Below are positions 53,294 through 60,260 of a DNA stretch of 64,000 bases, piece after piece (the first letter of the stretch is position 1; each line of letters begins with the position of its first letter). Both the position numbers and the translations under genes were made by a program. The DNA is from JANQIO01 sp038746745. GTDB lineage: Bacteria > Pseudomonadota > Gammaproteobacteria > Pseudomonadales > Halieaceae. The notes beneath the pieces are model-generated. The model had not been told where the DNA came from, did not search any database, and saw only the letters and a program-made list of their open reading frames with translations. The stretch spans positions 1 to 64,000 of the forward strand of contig JBCDKJ010000004.1 of assembly GCA_038746745.1 (NCBI GenBank), written 5' to 3'.

Positions 53294-54316
53294 CTAAAAG
53301 GTCGCGCCGGCACCCAGCGCCATGTTTTGTTCGAACAGGGCCTCGCTAACGCGCTGCTTGTGCAGGCCGGTATCACCCCATGCGCCCGCCAGAGCCCAGG
53401 CACGCTTCATATAGATGTGCAGGTCAACCTCCCAGGTGTAGCCCATAGCACCATGACTTTGGATGCAGTGCCTGGCCGCCAGTGACGCCGCCTCGCAGGC
53501 AGCCAGTTTGGCGTGGCTGACAAATACATCGACGTTGTCGCTACCGGTCTGAAGCATCCAGGCCGCGCGGTACACCGGACCACGGGCATACTCCAGCTTC
53601 ACTGCCACATCCGCCATGTGATGTTTTACCGCTTGAAAAGAACCCACCGGCTTGCCAAACTGCTGCCGGTCTGCGGTGTATGCCACGGTCATATCCACCA
53701 TACGCTGCGCGAGCCCCAGGCTTTCTGCCGCGCATACCAGGGCACCCAGGTTCAGTGCCCGGGAAATCGATGCAGTTATGGGCACGCCATCGTTCGCCTC
53801 TACCTGAAACAACTGACGAGACGGATCGACCGAGTCACTCTTCTGTGCCGTGATCTCATCGCCGCGAGCGACAATAAGCTCCTCGGCTTGCTGCAAAATC
53901 AGCAAGTCAGCGCGATCGGCGTCTTCGACCAGCGCACCTTCCAACCCTACTGTCGCTATGGTCTGTCCCGCTGCGATACTCGATAGCCAATCCGCTACGG
54001 TTTCACTCTCCGTACCACGCTGCGCCTCAACCAGCAGCGGTACTGCCACCATGGCTGTCCGCGTTAGCGGTTCTGGCAGGGCGACATACCCGCACTCCTC
54101 AGCCAACAGTACGTAGTCGGTCAGGTTCATGCCGAGGCCACCGCAGGACTCGGGCACGGTAACCCCTGTCAGCCCCAGCTCAGCGAGCTGCGGCCACAGC
54201 GATGTTGCCTCGCCTTCCCAGCGCTGGCGGATGTAGTCGGGTGTCACTTCATTTCGCAGAAACTCGCGCACGGAATCGCGAAACAGCAACTGATCGTCGG
54301 AGAAATTAAAGTTCAT
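53294..54316 (-). CDS. Acyl-CoA dehydrogenase, beta-type (FadE32/33-like)
   Basis: The 340-residue acyl-CoA dehydrogenase (shorter than average, like mycobacterial FadE32/33 at about 319) has GVTVPESCGGLGMNLTDYVLL and IQSHGAMGYTWEVDLHIYMKRAW. The Glu-Arg-Gly catalytic motif is absent (LGALVCAAESLGLAQ). It overlaps the FadE31-like gene by four bases and should be its non-catalytic partner in an alpha2-beta2 complex that desaturates ring-derived acyl-CoAs. Confidence 0.82.
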   Translation of the reverse strand: MNFNFSDDQLLFRDSVREFLRNEVTPDYIRQRWEGEATSLWPQLAELGLTGVTVPESCGGLGMNLTDYVLLAEECGYVALPEPLTRTAMVAVPLLVEAQRGTESETVADWLSSIAAGQTIATVGLEGALVEDADRADLLILQQAEELIVARGDEITAQKSDSVDPSRQLFQVEANDGVPITASISRALNLGALVCAAESLGLAQRMVDMTVAYTADRQQFGKPVGSFQAVKHHMADVAVKLEYARGPVYRAAWMLQTGSDNVDVFVSHAKLAACEAASLAARHCIQSHGAMGYTWEVDLHIYMKRAWALAGAWGDTGLHKQRVSEALFEQNMALGAGATF

Positions 54317-55479
54317 TTGCGCGGCATTCCCAGCATGCGCTCAGCGATGATGTTGCGCTGAATTTCGTTAGTACCCGCATAGATCGGGCCAGACTGTGAA
54401 AACAGCCAACCGTCCAGCCAGGCTCCTACGCCCTGGGCGGCAGGTGCGTGAGGCAGCAATTCCGCTCGCGCTCCCAGAATGCTCATGGCCGTGCCATGCA
54501 TCGCCTGGTCCAGCTCCGACCAGAACACTTTGTTGGTCGAGGCCTCCGCGCCGATTTTCCCACCCGCCATCATGCGACAGGCGGTTTGATACGTTGTCAG
54601 GCAGTAGGCCTCTGCGTCCATCCAGGCGCGCAACACGGCGTCTTTTATGGCGGGATCGCGATCCGCGCTGGCGCGATTCTCGTTGTACAGACTCACCAGA
54701 CGCTTCGCCGTTTCCTGAAAGCGTGCGGGGGAGCGCAGCAATAAACCCCGCTCAAACCCTGCAGTAGCCATCGCCACCGCCCAGCCTTCGCCCTCACCGC
54801 CAAGCAGGCAGTCGGCGGGAACGCGAACGTTGTCAAAGAAGATTTCGGCAAACCCAGGCAATCCATCCAACTGCGGAATCGGCCGCACCGTTACGCCCTC
54901 GGCATCCAGTGGCACCAGAATAAAGCTTAGTCCCCGGTGTCTCGCTGACTCGGGATCGGTGCGAAACATTCCAAAACACCAGTCGGCCCACACGGCTCGA
55001 GTAGACCAGGTTTTCTGTCCATTGATCACATACTCATCACCGTCGCGTTCCGCGCGGGACCGAATGGCTGCCATATCCGACCCGGCATTGGGCTCAGACC
55101 AGCCCTGGCACCAGACTTCCTCGCCCGTTGCCATCTTGGGCAGAAACCGCGCTTTCTGCTCGTCAGTGCCATACTCCATCAGGGTCGGCCCCAGCAGAAA
55201 AATGCCGTTCTGATTCACGCGCAGCGGCGCGCCTGCGGCGTAGTACTCTTCTTCAAAAATCAGCCACTCGATAAGATCGCAGCCGCGTCCGCCCAACTCT
55301 TCGGGCCAGGTGACCATTCCCCAACGGCCTTCGTTGAGCCTGGCCTCCCACTCCCGATGCTGCTGGAAGCCCTCTTCGGTATCGAAGCTCTTCAGCGGCT
55401 CCGACGGCACATTGGCCGCAAGCCATGTCCGGGCTTCTTCTCGCAGTGCGTTCTGTTTTTCGGTGTAGCGTAAATCCAT
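54313..55479 (-). CDS. fadE31: Acyl-CoA dehydrogenase, FadE31-like (alpha-type)
   Basis: The 388-residue protein has MDLRYTEKQNALREEARTWLAANVPSEPLKSFDT, EEEYYAAGAPLRVNQNG, WSEPNAGSDMA and an intact catalytic GFERGLLLRSPARF. The sequence resembles mycobacterial FadE31, as I recall it. The ATGA overlap with the beta-type gene supports co-translation and assembly. It is downstream of the E3 gap, so it may have its own promoter or depend on read-through. Confidence 0.83.
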   Translation of the reverse strand: MDLRYTEKQNALREEARTWLAANVPSEPLKSFDTEEGFQQHREWEARLNEGRWGMVTWPEELGGRGCDLIEWLIFEEEYYAAGAPLRVNQNGIFLLGPTLMEYGTDEQKARFLPKMATGEEVWCQGWSEPNAGSDMAAIRSRAERDGDEYVINGQKTWSTRAVWADWCFGMFRTDPESARHRGLSFILVPLDAEGVTVRPIPQLDGLPGFAEIFFDNVRVPADCLLGGEGEGWAVAMATAGFERGLLLRSPARFQETAKRLVSLYNENRASADRDPAIKDAVLRAWMDAEAYCLTTYQTACRMMAGGKIGAEASTNKVFWSELDQAMHGTAMSILGARAELLPHAPAAQGVGAWLDGWLFSQSGPIYAGTNEIQRNIIAERMLGMPRK

Positions 55480-55560
55480 AATTTTACTTCTAGACTAATC
55501 GGCCAGCATGGGCGTTCTAAATACGCCGACTACGCATTTGATCTGAGGGTGCTGCCGGTG

Positions 55561-55701
55561 CGTGAGGTTTGTTTTTGAGACCGTGCGCGGCATGGAGAGC
55601 CTGCCCCGCTTCATCGGGCACGCCGCGCCCGAGCCCCCATGGAGAGCCTGCCCCGCTTTATCGGGTATGGGTTTACGGCGAGTCTCGAAAAAAACCTCAC
55701 G
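55561..55701 (+). repeat. Nested palindromic element E3 (plus orientation)
   Basis: Outer arms 55561-55580 and 55683-55701 pair imperfectly (about 19 bp with one bulge and a mismatch) and share no sequence with E1 or E2 arms. Inside: CCGT (55581-55584), hairpin GCGCGGC / GCCGCGC (55585-55591, 55622-55628) with a 24-nt insertion in its ATGGA loop (55597-55620), then a second hairpin whose ATGGA loop has another copy (55644-55667), then ACGG (55675-55678) and CGAG. Here CCGT-ACGG is fully Watson-Crick. Confidence 0.86.
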
Positions 55702-55725
55702 TGGCGGTAGCGCCCGCCCGACGCG

Positions 55726-56484
55726 TCATTCATCAAACTTCGCATCACGCTTCTCAACAAAGGCATCTCGGGACTCCTGAGAGTCGCCGTGGGTATAGGC
55801 TTCGTAGGTGAAGCCTTGCTCCCAGCGGTACTTGTCTTCCAGGTTGCCGTCCTCGATGCCCGTCAGTGACTCCTTGGCGATCTTCACCATCACCGGCGAC
55901 TTGTCGGCGATTTTAGCTGCGATCTCCCGGGCCGCGGACAGCAGTTCTTCCCGCGGCACAACGCGTTCGATTGCGCCGAGCCGATAGGCCTCGGCGGCGT
56001 CTATGAACTCACCGGTGAAGTACATATAGCGCACCTTCTGCACCGGGAATAAGCGCTGCAGATGGGCACCGCCGCCCATCGCGCCGCGATCAATTTCCGG
56101 CACCCCAAAGCGGGCACAGTCGGAGCAAATGACGATATCGGCGGCACCAGCCATGCCTATACCTCCGCCCAGGACAAAGCCGTGCAGCGCGATGATGACG
56201 GGTTTCGGATTGCGGTGAATCGCACGAAAGGTTTCGTAGTTGCCACGGTTCACATCCAGAATCTTGCTGGCATCGGCGGCCAGTTCTTTGATGTCTACGC
56301 CGGCGCAAAAGCCCTTGCCTGCGCCGCCGATCACGATCACACGCACCGTCTCGTCCTGACCGAGGCGATCAATCTCGTCGGCAATAGAGAACCATCCTGC
56401 GCTATCGAAGGCATTTACCGGCGGGTTGTCGAGAATCATCTCCGCCACACCCGCATCGACTGTGGTTTGGAATACTGCAGCCAT
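55726..56484 (-). CDS. echA20: Ring hydrolase EchA20 (crotonase family)
   Basis: A crotonase-fold enzyme of 252 residues that opens a steroid-derived ring (ring D of HIEC-CoA in mycobacteria) by hydrolysis of a beta-diketone. It has DNPPVNAFDS, AGKGFCAGVDIKELA and ALHGFVLGGGIGMAGAADIVI (oxyanion hole), plus an EchA20-like C-terminal EKYRWEQGFTYEAYTHGD variant. The start ATG touches the ipdC stop by one base (56484). The name follows from cluster context plus similarity. Confidence 0.87.
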   Translation of the reverse strand: MAAVFQTTVDAGVAEMILDNPPVNAFDSAGWFSIADEIDRLGQDETVRVIVIGGAGKGFCAGVDIKELAADASKILDVNRGNYETFRAIHRNPKPVIIALHGFVLGGGIGMAGAADIVICSDCARFGVPEIDRGAMGGGAHLQRLFPVQKVRYMYFTGEFIDAAEAYRLGAIERVVPREELLSAAREIAAKIADKSPVMVKIAKESLTGIEDGNLEDKYRWEQGFTYEAYTHGDSQESRDAFVEKRDAKFDE

Positions 56485-57572
56485 CAGACGGCCTCCTGTT
56501 GCGGGGCAATCGAAGGTGCCTGGGTAAGCTGCGCCAGCCTTGTTTCAGAATCATCCACGATCTGCTCGATAAGCTCCGCGCAGGACAGCAGCTCATCAAT
56601 GACACCGGCTACCTGACCACTGGGCAGCACGCCGTCCTTCGGCTGCCCGTCCACCATGGCACGCTGGATAATCATAGGGGCATTGGCAGACATGATGGCC
56701 TGCGCTGGTGTGAGTCCGTCCTCGCGCTGCATAGCAAGTGCCGCTTTCAACAGTCCAAAAAGGCTGGCGCCGGTGTACTTGCGAAACGCGAGACCGTTTA
56801 GCATCGCCAACCAGAGCTTCTTTAAAGGCCCGGCCCGCTCCAGTTCAGTCAGTACCTCATTCATAATCATGCGCTGCGGCAAACCGTCCATGGCGGTGGA
56901 GCGAATAATCGCGCCTGGGTCTTTACAGTCCAGATAAGCCTGCAGGGTGGCAGGAGGCACGGGGCTGTCGCTGGTCAGCAAAAAACGCGTACCCATGGCA
57001 ATGCCATCTGCACCCCAAGCCATAGCGGCAATCAGACCTGCGCCATCCTTGAAGCCACCGGCTGCCACCACAGGCACTTTGTCGCCCACGGCTTTCACCA
57101 CCTGCGGCAGCAGAATTGTGGTGGGAATCGCGCCAGTGTGTCCGCCGCCCTCTCCACCCTGCACCGTGACGGCATCGGCTCCCAGCTCAACCGCTTTGGT
57201 CGCGTGCTTTGGCAAGCCGACGGTAGGCATGCAAACTACACCAGCATCTTTAAGACGGCGGATAAAATCAGGGCCGGGCGATCGTGAATAGCTTACCGCC
57301 CGCACCTTGTGCTTGATCACCAGATCAACAGTCTCGGCCGCATTCGGCTGGTACATATGAAAGTTCACGCCAAAGGGCGCGTCAGTAAGCTCTTTTACTC
57401 TGAGGATATCGCGCTCTATTTCCTGCGGCGGAATGGTGGCACCTGCTAAAAAGCCGAACCCACCAGCGTTGCCCGTTGCGGCAACCAGCTTCGGATCAGC
57501 CACCCAGCCCATCGCCGTTTGCACGATCGGATAGCGGCACCCCAATAGTCTCGTTAGACGCGTTTCCAACAT
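56484..57572 (-). CDS. ipdC: IpdC, flavin-dependent reductase of the 2-nitropropane dioxygenase fold
   Basis: The 362-residue TIM-barrel FMN protein has RYPIVQTAMGWVADPKLVAATGNAGGFGFLAG at the N-terminus, GGEGGGHTG, and the FMN site VVAAGGFKDGAGLIAAMAWGADGIAMGTRF. IpdC is needed after IpdF for reduction of the indane ring system. Generic annotation would be nitronate monooxygenase, but flanking ipdAB and echA20 make IpdC far more likely. 12 bp from ipdB. Confidence 0.88.
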   Translation of the reverse strand: MLETRLTRLLGCRYPIVQTAMGWVADPKLVAATGNAGGFGFLAGATIPPQEIERDILRVKELTDAPFGVNFHMYQPNAAETVDLVIKHKVRAVSYSRSPGPDFIRRLKDAGVVCMPTVGLPKHATKAVELGADAVTVQGGEGGGHTGAIPTTILLPQVVKAVGDKVPVVAAGGFKDGAGLIAAMAWGADGIAMGTRFLLTSDSPVPPATLQAYLDCKDPGAIIRSTAMDGLPQRMIMNEVLTELERAGPLKKLWLAMLNGLAFRKYTGASLFGLLKAALAMQREDGLTPAQAIMSANAPMIIQRAMVDGQPKDGVLPSGQVAGVIDELLSCAELIEQIVDDSETRLAQLTQAPSIAPQQEAV

Positions 57573-57584
57573 GTCCTTGCTCCG

Positions 57585-58379
57585 TTAACCCTGAGACGGG
57601 TCTCCCGGCGGGTTGTCTTTGATCTGCGCAGCGCGCTGATTGTGTGGATCCAGCGCTGCAATAATGTCGAGCTGCTCAGCCGTTGGGGCCGCAGTGATCG
57701 GCACATCACCGTCAATAGCCAGCGGGAATCCCGTGTGTTCCTGCACCTGATCTGCGGTCACGCCAGGGTGCACAGATACCAGCCGCGCCTGATGGGCAGG
57801 TCCGCCAAAATCAAACACACACAAATTGCTGACTACCAGTCGGATATCAACATCATCCAGTGTACGGCCCCGCGGCAGCCGCTCCGGGTTATAGCCAATT
57901 GAGGACACGAAATCACACTCGCCCTCTATAAAGACCCGTGTCGAGTGGGCAGGCACGAAAAAGCTGTTGGGGTGGCTTATCGAGTTGCCGGGGAAGCCTC
58001 GCGCACCGAGCATCATGACTTTGGGTTGTGCGTAACTTCCGCCCAGCGCCGACGTATTGCTCTGCCCGAACCGGTCAACCTGCGTCGGACCCAGCATGGC
58101 ATGTCGCCTGCCGGACCAGACATTGTCGAAGATGCGGGAGAAACCCATCCACGTCTCATTCCGCTGCAAAAACCCCGCCTCGCGCGCGCCCAGCGGATTG
58201 GGCTCTGACAACATAAAGGCCTCCGAATCCGTCATCATCAGATCGGGATTGCTGGTCTTCATAGCGAGACTGGCGGCCAGGCGCGGAATCACACCAATGC
58301 CAGTCGCCAGCACTTCGCCATCGTTCTCAAACGCCTTTGAGGCAGCGCAAATACACAATTCAGCCAGGCTGTAGCTCAC
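57585..58379 (-). CDS. ipdB: IpdB, beta subunit of the COCHEA-CoA hydrolase
   Basis: About 264 residues, CoA-transferase family I beta fold. It starts with a GTG (58379), preceded by GAGG and lying 10 bp from the ipdA stop. Motifs are YSLAELCICAASKAFENDGEVLATGIGVIP, RRHAMLGPTQVDRFGQSNTSALG and a CDFVSSIGY stretch. IpdAB opens the last steroid ring by hydrolysis. The frame runs open to 58682 but this overlaps ipdA out of frame and is not real. Confidence 0.9.
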   Translation of the reverse strand: MSYSLAELCICAASKAFENDGEVLATGIGVIPRLAASLAMKTSNPDLMMTDSEAFMLSEPNPLGAREAGFLQRNETWMGFSRIFDNVWSGRRHAMLGPTQVDRFGQSNTSALGGSYAQPKVMMLGARGFPGNSISHPNSFFVPAHSTRVFIEGECDFVSSIGYNPERLPRGRTLDDVDIRLVVSNLCVFDFGGPAHQARLVSVHPGVTADQVQEHTGFPLAIDGDVPITAAPTAEQLDIIAALDPHNQRAAQIKDNPPGDPSQG

Positions 58380-58389
58380 AATACGTTCC

Positions 58390-59265
58390 TCAGTAGATCG
58401 GCATAGGCAGTTGGCGGATGGCATCCAAACCGCCCACGGCGATTTGGTATTCGGCTTCATTGGCACCAAGGTACTGCGCCACATATCCGGCAAAGCCAGC
58501 CTCATCCTTGGCCGATGCCGCATAGGCTTTGAAGTGGGCGACATCGAAGCCATACAAGGGGCTGCAGGAGGACGGATGCGCACCCCCCGGTATCGGCACG
58601 ACGCCCGTAGTAGCGGATCGCTCCCAAAACACTTTTCGAGTCTGCTCGGGGTCATTGAAATACGCCGTTTCCACCAACTCATCGCAGCTCACATAGGTGC
58701 TGCTGGCAGCGCGAGCGAACAAATCGTCCATATAGTGGTCAGGTCCGGCAATCTGGCACACGCCCCGGGCGTCTGCTCGGTCAACGTGAAGCAGCGCAGC
58801 ATCCAGCTTGAGTGCGGGTACAGCGACCCATTCGCGGTCGTCATAGGGGCTGTCGACCAGTTTCAGGTCGGGATTGACCTTAACAATGTCGGTACCCAGG
58901 CCCACCTCGGTTGGGATGAAAGGCAGGCCCCAGGCCGCTGCGCGCAATCCCAGCAGCATCATGCCCTCGTCCATCTCAGAGACCTCGATTGCCCCTGATT
59001 GGCGCGCCTGACGGAAGTAGGGCTCCAGCGGAATAAAGTCCAGCGAAACGAAGGCGAACACCAGTTTTTTCACTTTGCCTGCGGCACAGAGCATGCCGAC
59101 ATCAGCGCCGCCATAGGCCACCAGCGTCAAATCTTTGAGATCGGAGCGCAGGATCTCCCGCACCAGAGCCATAGGCTTTCGGCGCGGGCCCCAGCCTCCA
59201 ATGCCCAGGGTCATACCATCCTCTAAACGGCTGACGACCTCTGGCGCTGTCATTTGCTTGTCCAT
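58390..59265 (-). CDS. ipdA: IpdA, alpha subunit of the COCHEA-CoA hydrolase
   Basis: The 291-residue CoA-transferase family I alpha fold starts MDKQMTAPEVVSRLEDGMTLGIGGWGPRRKPMALVRE and has GGADVGMLCAAGKVKK. Although related to CoA transferases, IpdAB acts as a hydrolase on the ring-C cyclohexenone CoA ester. It pairs with ipdB immediately downstream. It lies just downstream of two AsnC regulators and fadD3. Confidence 0.9.
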   Translation of the reverse strand: MDKQMTAPEVVSRLEDGMTLGIGGWGPRRKPMALVREILRSDLKDLTLVAYGGADVGMLCAAGKVKKLVFAFVSLDFIPLEPYFRQARQSGAIEVSEMDEGMMLLGLRAAAWGLPFIPTEVGLGTDIVKVNPDLKLVDSPYDDREWVAVPALKLDAALLHVDRADARGVCQIAGPDHYMDDLFARAASSTYVSCDELVETAYFNDPEQTRKVFWERSATTGVVPIPGGAHPSSCSPLYGFDVAHFKAYAASAKDEAGFAGYVAQYLGANEAEYQIAVGGLDAIRQLPMPIY

Positions 59266-59275
59266 GCTTTAGTAC

Positions 59276-59740
59276 CTAGGCAACGATCCGGCTCATCCGG
59301 TAGTCGTGTTTAACAAAATTCACGCTAAGCGTGCTCTCGGTGCGGCGCACGCCTTCCAGCGTACTGATGTGTCGATGCACAAAACGGGCGAGCTGTTCAG
59401 TGTTGCGCACCATCGTGATACCAAGAATATCGAAGCGCCCCATCATCAATCCGACGAACCCAAACTCTTTCATCGCCGCCATCTGCTGCGCCACGTCTGC
59501 CGCCTGTTCACTGCGCTCGACCTCCACCCAGACATAGGCGATGGCCGCATCGCTATAGCGGTCGATGTTGCTGACGGCGGTAATGCGAATTTGCTTGCTC
59601 TCCTCCATGCGTTTAATGCGCGCACGCACGGTGCCCTCCGTAACACCTACCTGCTCCGCAATCTGCTGATTGCTGGTGCGGGCATCTCGGCCCAAATGCG
59701 CAACGATCTGCCGATCAATAGCATCCAGCGTCGCAGTCAC
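59276..59740 (-). CDS. Lrp/AsnC family regulator 1
   Basis: About 154 residues from a GTG start (59740) preceded by AGAGG. An AsnC-type helix-turn-helix (IDRQIVAHLGRDARTSNQQIAEQVGVTEGTVRARIKRM) is followed by a RAM domain with SDAAIAYVWVEVERSEQAADVAQQM. It likely senses an amino-acid-like or CoA-related ligand and regulates the steroid cluster. Frame before 59740 overlaps the second regulator and is spurious. Adjacent to a second homologue. Confidence 0.86.
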   Translation of the reverse strand: MTATLDAIDRQIVAHLGRDARTSNQQIAEQVGVTEGTVRARIKRMEESKQIRITAVSNIDRYSDAAIAYVWVEVERSEQAADVAQQMAAMKEFGFVGLMMGRFDILGITMVRNTEQLARFVHRHISTLEGVRRTESTLSVNFVKHDYRMSRIVA

Positions 59741-59741
59741 C

Positions 59742-60260
59742 CTAGTCCACCTCTGCCAGCGCAGCAGGCGCCGCCGCCGAGACCTGCGCATCAACCCGTG
59801 GGGCCAGCGGCACCCAGTCAGGCTGATTCTTCAGAACATTCATTGCCAGAGAGGGTTCAACCCGCTTGACGCCTGGCAAACGGGCAATCCGCTGGTATAG
59901 CAGCGCAGAGAGCGCTGCCTGGTCTGCAGCCACTGCCAGTACCTCGATATCGTAGGTACCAATCATCAGATTGATAGAGAACACTTCGGGGATATCGGCC
60001 AGGGCATCCGCCACGTCAGCGGGTGCGCGGTCGCTCACCTGAATACCCACGGCCAGCAGCAACTCGTACCCGGCTGCCTGAAAATCAGTAACCGCCACAA
60101 CCCGCATGGTGTTGCTCTTTTCCAGTCGGCGCACTCGGGAGCGCACAGTGGACTCCGTTACACCCAGATCCAAGGCCATGGCGCGGTAAGACATGCGGCC
60201 ATCGCTGCGCAGCAATTCGAGAATGCGCTCATCGGTGGCATCCAGTTCCAGCGTACTCAT
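59742..60260 (-). CDS. Lrp/AsnC family regulator 2
   Basis: The 172-residue protein has the helix-turn-helix DATDERILELLRSDGRMSYRAMALDLGVTESTVRSRVRRLEKS and RAM domain MIGTYDIEVLAVAADQAALSALLYQRI. Only moderately similar to its neighbour, so this is not a very recent duplication. The ATG overlaps the fadD3 stop by four bases. The two may form a hetero-oligomer. AsnC control here contrasts with the TetR-type KstR2 of actinobacteria. Confidence 0.87.
   Translation of the reverse strand: MSTLELDATDERILELLRSDGRMSYRAMALDLGVTESTVRSRVRRLEKSNTMRVVAVTDFQAAGYELLLAVGIQVSDRAPADVADALADIPEVFSINLMIGTYDIEVLAVAADQAALSALLYQRIARLPGVKRVEPSLAMNVLKNQPDWVPLAPRVDAQVSAAAPAALAEVD

Noticed and set aside
58380..58682. 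101-residue N-terminal extension of ipdB
   Set aside because: It lies out of frame inside ipdA; a GTG with GAGG ten bases after the ipdA stop gives a family-sized protein.
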